Shown: one piece after another, positions 1-9,013 of the stretch
How the letters are laid out: each line of letters starts with the position of its first letter
How positions within the stretch are numbered: the first letter of the stretch is position 1
DNA from: Acidovorax sp. sic0104
GTDB lineage: Bacteria; Pseudomonadota; Gammaproteobacteria; Burkholderiales; Burkholderiaceae_C
Length of the DNA: 64,000 bases
Assembly: GCF_019219095.1 (NCBI RefSeq)
Contig: NZ_JAHUWH010000015.1
Location: 1 to 64,000, forward strand
Direction of reading: 5' to 3'
Notes under the pieces: generated by a model
The model's input: the letters and a program-made list of their open reading frames with translations, nothing else
Told to the model about the DNA's origin: nothing
Databases searched by the model: none
Position numbers and translations under genes: made by a program

Positions 1-129
1 GAGGACGGGGGGCAGTTCGATGCGGACGGCAAGGTGGACGGGGTCATCACGGACCCGGGGGCGCCGGCGTACGTGCCGCTGTCGATCACGGGGCAGGCGC
101 CTGATGTGCCGCATGGGTTCTGGTTCTGA
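1..129 (+). CDS. C-terminal fragment of a large surface/exported protein
   Basis: Frame 1 is open from the window edge and stops with TGA at 127-129, giving 42 residues. The Asp/Gly-rich text with FDADGKVDGVITDPG resembles the C-terminal choice-of-anchor type motif (GGPFDADG...NGVIVDPG) found on long repetitive bacterial surface proteins. The rest of the gene lies outside the window, so function, start and signal peptide cannot be seen. It probably belongs to the sequence outside the Tn7-like element. Confidence 0.55.
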   Translation, partial: EDGGQFDADGKVDGVITDPGAPAYVPLSITGQAPDVPHGFWF

Positions 130-1031
130 GGCCTCTGGTCGGCGTACGTGATCGCTGCGCTCCCACCGGCCGCCACGGGTGGTTCAAGTGACTTGGCTGG
201 AACACCCACCGACTGGTTCGTCCCATAGCAACGGGACGCCCGCCCGTGTTCTTTTCTTGAGACTTTGTTCTGCGCCCCCACCTGGTGGGACTTTCTAACA
301 AAGTGTCGACCTGCGATTGCCTCTAGTAGGCCACTAGCTGAGACCGATCGAGTCCTCAAATACAGCAATGAACGGATTTTCTGTGTCGCGCTGCGCACGT
401 GCCAACAGAGAGGGGACCTACTGGCACGCGAGCGTTATATGCCGTTGACGATATCTATTCATGCGTTCGTTCCCCGACCAGTCAATGCAATTGGGGAAGC
501 TAAGTGATGCAGTAGGCGCATATCGACATCGAACTAGGTAGTTCTAGTTGGGTCTATATACATTGACACCGACGGTAGCCAAGATTTGCAAGGCCCTATG
601 AAATCAGGCAGGACCTGCGGCTGCACCTTCTGAGCCAATACGGGCAAGTTGAGGCTCTGGCGTGAACACCTACCTTTCCACTCCTACCAAAGAACGAGAC
701 GCAGCGAAGGCGTCCTGATAGAGCGCCATCAATTGCTCATAGTCCGGGCTTCCAAGCACGCGGCCGACAGGGGCATCGTCAGGCCAACGAAAATCTTCAC
801 TAGCTCTTAAGTCAACGGACTGATCCGATGATGCAGTGCAGCTTCTTCGGTGGCGTTCGCATCCGATTGGTCGACCTAATCCGCCGCACTCGCTATACGA
901 AAGCATCCGCGACGCACCAAGCATGGACTCCACTCGGCGCACACGCAGCGCAATCCACAACCAGTTCTAGGAATTGGGACCAAACCAACTCAACAGCGCA
1001 ACTTCGTTGACTGGATTGATCACCGTTTTGT
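130..1031. other. Gene-poor flank of the Tn7-like operon
   Basis: No convincing complete gene. It contains three copies of a 12-mer (see the repeat at 304-528). On the minus strand at about 670-800 there is a short protein-like tail (WPDDAPVGRVLGSPDYEQLM), which could be the remnant of an older gene. This is where a transposon end would be expected if the element terminates beyond tniQ2. Confidence 0.4.
304..528. repeat. Three copies of TGTCGNNMTGCG, candidate TnsB sites/transposon end
   Basis: Copies are at 304-315 (TGTCGACCTGCG), 384-395 (TGTCGCGCTGCG) and, on the minus strand, 517-528 (TGTCGATATGCG). Nine bases are fixed, so three copies in 225 bp are not expected by chance. Tn7-like ends begin with TGT and carry several TnsB-binding repeats, so an element end is the natural reading. 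The mixed orientation and the lack of a clear matching array next to tnsA argue for caution. Confidence 0.35.
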
Positions 1032-2462
1032 TTAGCTGCTTGGACGCCACACGTGGGGAACCAAAAAGCCAGTTCTCGTCTTAAGTTGAGGCCAATATTG
1101 CGTCCGCTGAATCACGAAGTCGTAAGTGTGACTTGAGCCCCATAGCTTCATTTCGGACCCATCACAAAACACCACGGGGCTCTCTCTTAGAACCTCAACT
1201 TGAATCTCCACTTGGAATGAGAACCCTAGCAACTCACAAATTTTCCGGACCAGCTCAGTCATCGTGCAGCTTCCTGCGCTCTTTACCAATATCCCAGGCG
1301 GTTTTGCCAGCTTCCCACTGTTAATATTTAACCTCGATAACCGATTCCCAAGAAATATCGTGCGGCGCGCATTGATAGCAAGTTGCTGCCAGTGTTCCAG
1401 AGTAGAGACAAATGTGCGAACATTTTTTAGGGCATAGCCAAGCTTACGAACTGAAGCCCAGTCACCAACCAGCAGCCAGTAGATAACACGCATAGGCATC
1501 CCAAATTCATGGGCTCGATATCGAATATCCCAGTGCTCAGGGAACTCACATCTAAATTTCCATTTAGCCACACACGATGCGGGACCATTAGGCAATGTGA
1601 TATCACTCGCTATGCGAGCGTTAAAGAAGCTCGCAACAACATAAGTCGAAATCACACAAACCGGCGGCACACCCAAAATTAATGCCCTTCGAATTTCACG
1701 GTATTTAGCACCGATATCCTTGCAAACATCCCGCCAGTCCTTGCAGGCCCAGAATTCAGCAAAAATTGAGAGTAAGTCAACATCATGTTCCAGACTAAGC
1801 TCAGAAAATCGATCCAACGCAACTTTCATCTGTTGCGGTCCGACTTCACATGCATTCCCTTCCAAGCCACGCGCAAACAATTTAGCGAATGCTACGTAAC
1901 CATTCGAAAAATTATGAGACAACGCCTCCTCATTTTTCGCACCGCACTGCCGACAAACTTGAAGCTCCCCTCTATATGGGTAAAATTTCGGTAAAAATTC
2001 GAACCCTGCTCCACAGGCAGAACACTTTTCCTCCAGCAAAACGTCGTGGCTAGGACAGGTGCGGATGGATGCAAACTGATGCAGTGTCCGCCCAAAAGAA
2101 AATCCATAGTCACGGAGATCCTCAATTATGCAGCGTGGACAGCGCTTATATCTAGAACCACTTTTTGGCTTCAAACGTCTAAAAAGCAGAACCATCTCAG
2201 CATCTGCTTCATTAGCCGAAATTCGCTCAATCACCTCCTTCTTCGAAGATTCATGTAGCGTTTCGAGTATAAGTGGCAAAACGGTAAATCTCATTAGCAC
2301 TTGGAGCAAGCTCATAGTACCGCCAAGTATTTCTTCTGCAAACTCTCTTGCTCGCCAAACAATACAGCTTCTTTTAAGCGGGTAATCTCTTCTCCCCCTT
2401 AAATATTGCAGCACGTTCACATAAGATTCAAGTGCCACACCTTCCGGTGCGATTGGAATCAT
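1032..2462 (-). CDS. tniQ: TniQ/TnsD-family target-selection protein 2
   Basis: A 476-aa protein, last gene of the tns operon. Its ATG overlaps the stop of tniQ1 (ATGA, 2459-2462). Residues about 107-180 hold a zinc-binding pattern typical of TniQ/TnsD: RCPRCI, then CPSHDVLLEEKCSAC, then CRQCG. The long C-terminal part is not recognised and may provide DNA-sequence specificity, as in TnsD. TniQ proteins link a target site to the TnsC ATPase ring. The divergence between the two TniQ proteins suggests two target pathways rather than a recent duplication. The target site itself is not identified. Confidence 0.75.
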   Translation of the reverse strand: MIPIAPEGVALESYVNVLQYLRGRRDYPLKRSCIVWRAREFAEEILGGTMSLLQVLMRFTVLPLILETLHESSKKEVIERISANEADAEMVLLFRRLKPKSGSRYKRCPRCIIEDLRDYGFSFGRTLHQFASIRTCPSHDVLLEEKCSACGAGFEFLPKFYPYRGELQVCRQCGAKNEEALSHNFSNGYVAFAKLFARGLEGNACEVGPQQMKVALDRFSELSLEHDVDLLSIFAEFWACKDWRDVCKDIGAKYREIRRALILGVPPVCVISTYVVASFFNARIASDITLPNGPASCVAKWKFRCEFPEHWDIRYRAHEFGMPMRVIYWLLVGDWASVRKLGYALKNVRTFVSTLEHWQQLAINARRTIFLGNRLSRLNINSGKLAKPPGILVKSAGSCTMTELVRKICELLGFSFQVEIQVEVLRESPVVFCDGSEMKLWGSSHTYDFVIQRTQYWPQLKTRTGFLVPHVWRPSS

Positions 2463-3586
2463 CGCCTAAATTTCCAGTGCTGAGTAATTAAAAAAATTTC
2501 TGGATGCGTACACACCCATCTTCGGACCGTTGGAGCAGTCACACCAAGTTCCGCAGCAGCCTGTTTAAGATTCGTCGCAGTCGTGAATGCGCGTAGAATT
2601 TCATGAGGAATACCCCCCATATCAGCCCATAGCGAGATTTGATTCGAATGCGGAACTGTGGCGTCAGTAAAAAATCCATCAATAGATGTCCACGACTGCT
2701 CACAAAAATAGGCAATTGCAAAAGCCCACCTCATAGGGTTTCTTTCCGAGCGCCGCCCCCTTATAACGTCTGTAAGCCAAAGGCGAGGAAAAGCCTTAGC
2801 TACACTAATTGAGCGAGCGCACCATTGATACAAAATCGAGCATCTCCAATCGCGCTCTACACGCTCTGGGTCCAGCCTTTTCGCGTCGAGCGCTCCGTAA
2901 GCTTCGCAGAGCACTTTCCGTGCGCTACCGCGGAGCGCATTGACGTCCAATGGCGCATTCTCGAAAATCTTCCTCGCTACTTTCGCGACTGCAACCATAA
3001 GCTGCAACTCGTTTGACGAAACCATCCGAATTTCTCTTCCAATTGTGGAATGAGGCGATGCCCAAATTTGCCGTCCTTCCATGCATTCGACCAATGGTCG
3101 ACAATGCTCTATGCAGACACCAGCACCAGGAAGCTGATGCGTGATACGCCAGATAGCTACACCGTGCTCTAGAAAATGCTGCGATGCACACGTCTCGCAG
3201 TACCTAAGAGACGCGCCTACGCCTGATTTCGCACTGAACAAATAGGCCGGCGGTATTTGACCAAGCTGCACACGTTGCCGGTCAATTTGCTGAGCCAGCG
3301 ATAGATATGAGCCAGCGACCGTTCTGTGTTTCAGAATCGAACTAGGAGCACCCAACAGCCCCATGGTCACGCGATCAAACCACCCAAAGGGATTAGGTGC
3401 ATGCCAGACTTTGGCAGCACTTGGAACTCCAAACAACGCCACGCCGGTGGTGCGCGTGCGATTTAGTGTGTGTAGGTGCCAACGACAGCACCATGAGTAG
3501 AGAGATTCATCATCTATCCAGGAGGGAATGATTTGAAGGCGCCTTTCTTGCTCAATGAGCATGGACCTTTTATACATCGCCTTCAT
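2459..3586 (-). CDS. tniQ: TniQ/TnsD-family target-selection protein 1
   Basis: About 375 aa if it starts at the ATG at 3586, where its 5' end overlaps tnsC by 17 bp. An upstream ATG at 3631 and a downstream one at 3562 are possible. The N-terminus has the TniQ signature (IPSWIDDESLYSW). A zinc-binding CETC...H...CIEHC segment follows in the middle. The last 50 residues contain a helix-turn-helix-like stretch (LKQAAAELGVTAPTVRRW), suggesting direct DNA contact. Its position right after tnsC fits the usual tnsABC-tniQ order. It would act as adaptor between target DNA and the TnsC filament. Confidence 0.75.
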   Translation of the reverse strand: MKAMYKRSMLIEQERRLQIIPSWIDDESLYSWCCRWHLHTLNRTRTTGVALFGVPSAAKVWHAPNPFGWFDRVTMGLLGAPSSILKHRTVAGSYLSLAQQIDRQRVQLGQIPPAYLFSAKSGVGASLRYCETCASQHFLEHGVAIWRITHQLPGAGVCIEHCRPLVECMEGRQIWASPHSTIGREIRMVSSNELQLMVAVAKVARKIFENAPLDVNALRGSARKVLCEAYGALDAKRLDPERVERDWRCSILYQWCARSISVAKAFPRLWLTDVIRGRRSERNPMRWAFAIAYFCEQSWTSIDGFFTDATVPHSNQISLWADMGGIPHEILRAFTTATNLKQAAAELGVTAPTVRRWVCTHPEIFLITQHWKFRR

Positions 3587-4829
3587 CTCGCCTGCTCTGC
3601 TCTCGCGCCCAAATGTCCCGCAGAAATGCAATTGGCTGATCCGTGAATGATTGGGCCAGGGTTTGGAGATCTTTCTTCACATAAGCTTCGATAAGCCCAT
3701 GCATACCAACCATCGCTGGAGACCAAAATGCCGCGTCTACATGATCACGCGTCACTCGCCTAGCTCCAGCACGGAAAGCCTCCACCAAGCACTCTCGCCG
3801 ATACAAGCTGAGGGCAGCAGGAATCCCACCAGTCCTTTCAAAAAGAAACTGGGATAAATTATCTATAGGCTCATCTGCCTCTGGGAAAACAGACCATCCC
3901 CAGACACCGGGAACCAGATCAAGCCCCCATTCCTCGTCGGCATGATCAAACGCAGGGACGAAGTCGAACTGTCCACCTGAAGTTAGTCTTCTCTGATCCT
4001 GCGAGAAACTCATAATTCGAGCGAATGACATTGGGTTTCCTACCAGTGCGAGAGGTACCCCTGAGTTCATGATTTTTAGGAATACCGTAGAAAACTCGCT
4101 GCCCCACCCGCTGGAAGAAACATTGCGCTCCTGCACCTCTTCAAGAATTAGGAGGCCACAACGATGGATGGCCAGCAGTTTGATTACCTCTACGAGAAGC
4201 TGCTCTTGCGTGATACGGTTGTTCACTTCGCCGCCATATGTCGTACCTAGCGCTTCATCGATCTTCCAAATGATGTTCAGTAACAAGCCCTTGCGACTGA
4301 AGTCTGCAGGCATGGGCACCCGCAAGTAAATCAACTGCCGGAGCTTGATCCACCCATATTGGTCATTGGCATCGTGATCAATATACTGGGGTAGCAGTCT
4401 GAGATATGCGTCGCAAGAGTGGCTTTTAGAACTGCCGGTGGGCCCTTGCAGAATGACACCTGGCGCGCCCTCCCCAAGCCACGGTATGTCATTCAGGTTG
4501 TACTTGTTGACCTTGTCAGAATACTGCGCTAGCCGATACTGGTAATGTCGATTCGCTGGAAACCGCGGGTCACGGCGTCGCAAACTAGAGATCATTAATG
4601 CGGCAAGACTCATAGCTAGCACAATGGAGCGCTGGCTCGGGATGAACACCTGCTCAACAAGGTGGAGATGGCTCTCAGAGATCTGCAGTTCTGTTGTTGA
4701 CCGATTCGAAATGGGATCAAAGTACAGGTCCTCCGCCCATTGATTAAAACTCCGCTCAGGTAGAAAGGGGGTGAGAAGCGGATTTCCTTGGTCTATTAGG
4801 AACAGTTGATTCGAATTTTGCATTCTCAT
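3570..4829 (-). CDS. tnsC: TnsC-like AAA+ transposition regulator
   Basis: A 419-aa AAA+ ATPase. Walker A GPTGSSKS is at residues 129-136 and Walker B LLILEE at 226-231. About 120 residues precede the ATPase core, as in TnsC rather than short IstB/TniB proteins. In Tn7-like systems TnsC polymerises on target DNA with ATP, receives the target signal from TniQ/TnsD and activates TnsB. Its start codon overlaps the tnsB stop (4826-4829) and its 3' end overlaps tniQ1, so it is translationally coupled on both sides. No damage is visible. Confidence 0.85.
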   Translation of the reverse strand: MRMQNSNQLFLIDQGNPLLTPFLPERSFNQWAEDLYFDPISNRSTTELQISESHLHLVEQVFIPSQRSIVLAMSLAALMISSLRRRDPRFPANRHYQYRLAQYSDKVNKYNLNDIPWLGEGAPGVILQGPTGSSKSHSCDAYLRLLPQYIDHDANDQYGWIKLRQLIYLRVPMPADFSRKGLLLNIIWKIDEALGTTYGGEVNNRITQEQLLVEVIKLLAIHRCGLLILEEVQERNVSSSGWGSEFSTVFLKIMNSGVPLALVGNPMSFARIMSFSQDQRRLTSGGQFDFVPAFDHADEEWGLDLVPGVWGWSVFPEADEPIDNLSQFLFERTGGIPAALSLYRRECLVEAFRAGARRVTRDHVDAAFWSPAMVGMHGLIEAYVKKDLQTLAQSFTDQPIAFLRDIWAREQSRRDEGDV

Positions 4830-7210
4830 TCCCTCCGTGTTTTTCTTAGTTGAGCCATTAGGTCTGCGGTTACGCTTCGAACTGCACCGCGGCGTGATGA
4901 GCCTGGCGCTCTGCCGATCGCATCGCTATCTGTTGGAATCGGAGAATCTTGCTCAAGCACTGAGAGCTGACTTACGCGAAGGTCAGGAGATTTATGCGGC
5001 GAAATGCTTTGACTTGGCGCACCCGAGTCGCCCAGCCCCAGCTTAATGAGCTGCTGCCGGTTCATTTCCTCGTCTAAATTCTTTCGTTTTTCGTATCCAG
5101 AGCTTCGTGATGACTTGCGCTCGCCCGCATCTGCCAAGGCCTTAGCTTTGACCGCCTTTGCAGCCTTGTTCTCAGCTTGATTGCTCGAATGAAAGTACGC
5201 GTCCCGCGACTCTTGATCAGACTGCATGGCGTCCACCGTATGCTTGTCTTCATCAGTCATTTGCAGATACTCGAACAGCGTCAGCTCCTTCACTAAGGGG
5301 TCTGTAGTCTTGAGACTGAGCTCACGAAGCCCCTCGCGCATCACGAAGGCTTCCGAGATATTCTGAGGATCCAGTTGCAACTCACACGGAATACGACCAC
5401 TAGTCGCTCGTTCGCACAGTCCTGATTCCGCTAACCAGGCGCCGACATAAACCATGCCTGGAATCAGCCTGCGTTCGTCCCTAGGGTCAAAAACGTGGAT
5501 TCCATCCCGATGAATCACGGCTTTGAGTTTTGGAAGGCAATGCGCTCTGAGGGTATCCATGTCTATGGGCTCGCTCGCCACGTAACCCTTATCCACACAC
5601 CACTCATAGATCGAACGGCGCGTAGGTTGCACACCATCCTTCCGCATCTCAACCGTAAGTAGGTGGGGAACGGGTTGTTCATTGTTGATGTGGAGCACCC
5701 CTTCTATTACGTACTTCATGTTCTGCTCAAAAGTACGGCAGGCTTCTTCTTCACGGGACGGCTCACCTCTCTCTTTCGCACGACCTTGGGTGGATCCCGC
5801 GACGTGATGGTCAACATGGCGATGCATCATGAGGTGAGTAGCCTCAACCAAGCTTTTCATGTCGCCTGCATACGAGCGCACAAATTCAAGACCGACCTCG
5901 GAGGCGGTCATCGTCTTGATTCCTTTTTCGCTCTTGAGCTCTCCGTTGTCTGCGCGGATTCGCTTGGGAACACGAGAGTGCCAGTCGCCAACGCTGATGT
6001 AGACCCCATGCTGCGCACAAAAGGACACCTTGTCAGCGGCACAGTTAAGAATCGCGAGGAGTGACGTCAGCGTGCTGGGGGACTCAAATCCGCAGTAGAT
6101 CCCCAAGATGTATTCACTCTTTACATCTACGACGAGAGTGCGATTTGACGAGGGCAGGACCTTAAGGCTATTGACTGCAGAAACTAGCGTTTGGTCCTCA
6201 CTAGTGCAGTCGATTACCCCAAGTTGTCCCACCGCAACGACGCCATCCGCACGTGAGCCCATAAGAGCGCGTCTGACCGCTCGATGTACAAGCTCACCCA
6301 TGTTGATTCGCGAGGCGGATCGCAGTGATCGTGCGGCCCATCGGAACGCAGCCTCTGTAGGGCGCTGACTTGCGGGAAGCAGAAAATACTTGCGCTGAGA
6401 ACGATGAAGGATCGCCTCGTTTCCTGGCCAGTACTCCTCCATAGTTCGGAGATATGCAAGATGAATCGAGACTCGCTTACGCTTGTGCTTTCGATATCCT
6501 TCCCTCAGCTTCCACCGATCCTGCTCGTCGGAAACATGCTCGGGCACGGCATGCGGAAGAGAACTTCTTCTGCTAGGAGCCCCCGTTTTCTTCTTGGTGA
6601 ATTTTTCCGTTCCTCTTCCCCCGATCTCGCCCCAATTTGGCAGTAACGCGTTGGGGTGCCCGCATCCGAGTAAGAACCGCAGCATTGTTTGCCGCACCTT
6701 CTTGGTGGTTGAATAGCCCAATGCCTTAGACCTCGCTTGAACTAGCTCTCGCAACAGTCCAAGTTCGAGAAGTTCAAACTCGCCAAACTCACCAATGATG
6801 GGCTCGATAAGCTCCTTCTGCTGTTCTCTATGCTTGAGCCATTGGGGGAGATTTCGGCGATTTCTCTCTAGCGACGTGGCTTCTTTTTTAAGTTGGTCGT
6901 CAGTGAGAAGCCACTCGGCCGGCGGAGTGAAGTCGACGAGCGAAACACTCTTTCCTCCTCCCAACAGGGGAATCGTCGCCCGACGAAGACGCCGGGGCAT
7001 GCCGAGGTAAGCAGATCTACGTTTCTCGTTCTTTGGTGCCTTTGCGTCAGTGATTGAATTCACTTCCCCAAACGCTTTCTTGGGTGATGACGGGAATGCG
7101 ATGTAGAGAACGTCATCGCTCTCTACAAAGTCGTAAATGATCCGGCCGAAATCGTCGTGTCCGTCGTCACTATGGATTCGGATCACCTTTCCCTTTAGTG
7201 ACTCACGCAT
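4826..7210 (-). CDS. tnsB: TnsB-like DDE transposase
   Basis: A 794-aa transposase of the Mu/TnsB type. The retroviral-integrase-like core runs from about residue 325 to 480. Candidate catalytic residues are D334 (VIDCTSED), D421 (IRADNGE) and E456 (LVEATH). A long N-terminal region (1-250) should bind the transposon-end repeats. A charged, low-complexity C-terminal tail (about 690-794) is where TnsB contacts TnsC in related elements. The start overlaps the end of tnsA by 16 bp. It catalyses 3'-end cleavage and strand transfer. It appears intact. Confidence 0.85.
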   Translation of the reverse strand: MRESLKGKVIRIHSDDGHDDFGRIIYDFVESDDVLYIAFPSSPKKAFGEVNSITDAKAPKNEKRRSAYLGMPRRLRRATIPLLGGGKSVSLVDFTPPAEWLLTDDQLKKEATSLERNRRNLPQWLKHREQQKELIEPIIGEFGEFELLELGLLRELVQARSKALGYSTTKKVRQTMLRFLLGCGHPNALLPNWGEIGGRGTEKFTKKKTGAPSRRSSLPHAVPEHVSDEQDRWKLREGYRKHKRKRVSIHLAYLRTMEEYWPGNEAILHRSQRKYFLLPASQRPTEAAFRWAARSLRSASRINMGELVHRAVRRALMGSRADGVVAVGQLGVIDCTSEDQTLVSAVNSLKVLPSSNRTLVVDVKSEYILGIYCGFESPSTLTSLLAILNCAADKVSFCAQHGVYISVGDWHSRVPKRIRADNGELKSEKGIKTMTASEVGLEFVRSYAGDMKSLVEATHLMMHRHVDHHVAGSTQGRAKERGEPSREEEACRTFEQNMKYVIEGVLHINNEQPVPHLLTVEMRKDGVQPTRRSIYEWCVDKGYVASEPIDMDTLRAHCLPKLKAVIHRDGIHVFDPRDERRLIPGMVYVGAWLAESGLCERATSGRIPCELQLDPQNISEAFVMREGLRELSLKTTDPLVKELTLFEYLQMTDEDKHTVDAMQSDQESRDAYFHSSNQAENKAAKAVKAKALADAGERKSSRSSGYEKRKNLDEEMNRQQLIKLGLGDSGAPSQSISPHKSPDLRVSQLSVLEQDSPIPTDSDAIGRAPGSSRRGAVRSVTADLMAQLRKTRRE

Positions 7211-8112
7211 ACCTGCGCCCCAAGTAGTTCTTTGCGTAGCCGCTCCTTGAACTGAGTGGAATCGCGGCGCAATGGCCGACTTAGGATGATGGGCACGCTC
7301 AGGTCAATGTTTATCAAACCTAGCCAGGCTGCGGTTCTGAACAAAGCCTCGGAATCCAACTTTGAAATCATCATTCTTTCCGCCGCGAAGCGTATCGCTC
7401 GCTCGATTGAGTCTTGCGCGCAGGACATGAAGAGACCGCTGAACTCAGGTAGCCGATCACGGTGAGCAGGGCACCGCATCTCAGATCGAAGCGGTCGGCA
7501 CCAATCGAGGTTGGCAATCAAATCGCGAGTGAAATGGGTGCCGTCAATCACTACATGAACCGCGTACACCGCATGGCTATACATTCGCTCAAGCTCAATG
7601 CGTTCCAACATGCGCTCACGATTCGGGGCACTGTCCAGCAAACTTCTCGGTTTACAACTCCAATGGGTCAACCGCGACGCATGCCACGCGCCTGTGGCCA
7701 CAGTGAAATCAATGGTGGCAACGAAGGGGAGACGAGTTCCTGGATAGACGCCATGCTTGATGCCCGCCTGTTTAGCAAGGTCGAGTAAACCAGGCGCCGG
7801 ACCGAACTCACGATCCAAGTCAGGATGACGACCTGTACTTGGATGAACATGCTCTTCCGGCCAAAATGGATGCTGCTCTCGCACCTCGTTAGCTCCCAGC
7901 CAAAGAGCTACATTCGCAGCAGAGAACTCCAAACCGGAGAGCAGGTTGAGCGACCTCCGATACAACGGATTGGTCATCGAATGCAGGTTGGAGACCGGCG
8001 AGCTCAGCTTACGGCGAATGCGGATCCAGGCCTGGTAACCCTCGTCACGCCCCGTCCCACACCCGTCTCGGCGTAGCTGCGCCAGCCGGGCCTCTGTCAT
8101 CACTGTCGCCAT
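7195..8112 (-). CDS. tnsA: TnsA-like transposon-end endonuclease
   Basis: A 305-aa protein and first gene of the tns operon. The N-terminal half has a restriction-endonuclease-like fold pattern: E62 in LLSGLEF, D135 in VATIDF, and K154 in HWSCKPR. Tn7 TnsA uses E-D-Q-x-K, so the glutamine position is occupied by Ser (S152-C153-K154) here. The C-terminal half would be the TnsC-contacting domain. TnsA cuts the 5' ends, allowing cut-and-paste rather than replicative transposition. Because TnsA is present, the element is Tn7-like and not Tn5053/Tn402-like. Confidence 0.75.
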   Translation of the reverse strand: MATVMTEARLAQLRRDGCGTGRDEGYQAWIRIRRKLSSPVSNLHSMTNPLYRRSLNLLSGLEFSAANVALWLGANEVREQHPFWPEEHVHPSTGRHPDLDREFGPAPGLLDLAKQAGIKHGVYPGTRLPFVATIDFTVATGAWHASRLTHWSCKPRSLLDSAPNRERMLERIELERMYSHAVYAVHVVIDGTHFTRDLIANLDWCRPLRSEMRCPAHRDRLPEFSGLFMSCAQDSIERAIRFAAERMMISKLDSEALFRTAAWLGLINIDLSVPIILSRPLRRDSTQFKERLRKELLGAQVCVSH

Positions 8113-8441
8113 GTCAATGCAAGCTCAAATGGCTATAGGTATGTGATCTCCTGGTTTCGGCTGGTCTACTCCCGCCCGCGAGGGCAACTCTTATGCGCGG
8201 GGAAATGCAAGTACCCTCGGTTGCCAGACAACAGACCAGATGAGGCACCTGATGAGCTGCAAGAATGGGAGAGAAGCGCGCGGATGTCTTTGCGTTCATG
8301 ATCTGAATAGGGGATTCGCGTTGTAGAGACGAATAGCTTCCCCCGGGCATTCAGATCTGATAGTCTTGCAACGCGACTCGCGAAGACTGAACGGTCTGAG
8401 CAACCTGGGCGGCGGGGCTTCGAAAGGGGCTTCGCCGTTTC
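8113..8441. other. Intergenic region upstream of tnsA
   Basis: About 330 bp between tnsA and the convergent-facing end of the Xre gene. The promoter of the tns operon should lie here. In Tn7 one transposon end with TnsB-binding repeats lies directly upstream of tnsA. I found only a weak partial match to the 12-mer (TGTCGCCATGTC, from 8104) and no repeat array, so the end could not be placed. Confidence 0.3.
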
Positions 8442-8879
8442 TTATTTCATGGCAAGGTCCTTTGCATAAAGTTGCAGGCTCCGCGTCTCCGTTGGAGACA
8501 GTCGGTGGCTAAGGCCCGCCAATTCGCGCAGCAACTGAGCCACGTGGGCTGGCATAGTTCGGCTTACCCGTACGCCAATTCCTGCCCGGGCCTCGTCAGC
8601 AAGTTGGATGAGCATTCGCTGCTCTTCTGCGCTCGCTTTGAGCGCCTGACTCAGCGCCAACACTGTCGACTCCGGCGGTGGAGGGCGGCGACGATTTTCC
8701 AGCTCGGATAAGGTTGAAGCCGCCACCCGTGCCTGAAAAGCAAGCGTCTTCTGGCTCATTCCTCGCGCCTGTCGAAGCTCCGCAAGAAGCCTTCCAAAGC
8801 TCAACGGAGCGATGCGCGCACCATTCATACGCGATGGCAAATTTGCAGAGATGAACACTGAATTCTTTCCGACGGGCAT
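8442..8879 (-). CDS. Xre-family helix-turn-helix regulator
   Basis: A 145-aa protein with one HTH_XRE domain at residues about 27-85 (LLAELRQARGMSQKTLAFQARVAASTLSELEN) and a C-terminal helical tail. The start could also be the internal ATG at 8828. It is divergent from the unknown gene at 9014, so the shared intergenic region probably holds its operator. It may regulate that neighbour or the tns operon, as Xre proteins often sit beside Tn7-like transposition genes. No partner toxin is seen. Confidence 0.7.
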   Translation of the reverse strand: MPVGKNSVFISANLPSRMNGARIAPLSFGRLLAELRQARGMSQKTLAFQARVAASTLSELENRRRPPPPESTVLALSQALKASAEEQRMLIQLADEARAGIGVRVSRTMPAHVAQLLRELAGLSHRLSPTETRSLQLYAKDLAMK

Positions 8880-9013
8880 GGCATGGACCTTAAGAGATTC
8901 GCCCCGTGCAGTCGATGCAATTCAGTTTGATATGCGTCGTGTCCAATTGACTTGACAGGATTGGATTCCAAATCAAATTCTTGGCATCTCGACAATCAAT
9001 CCAATGCCTTCCT

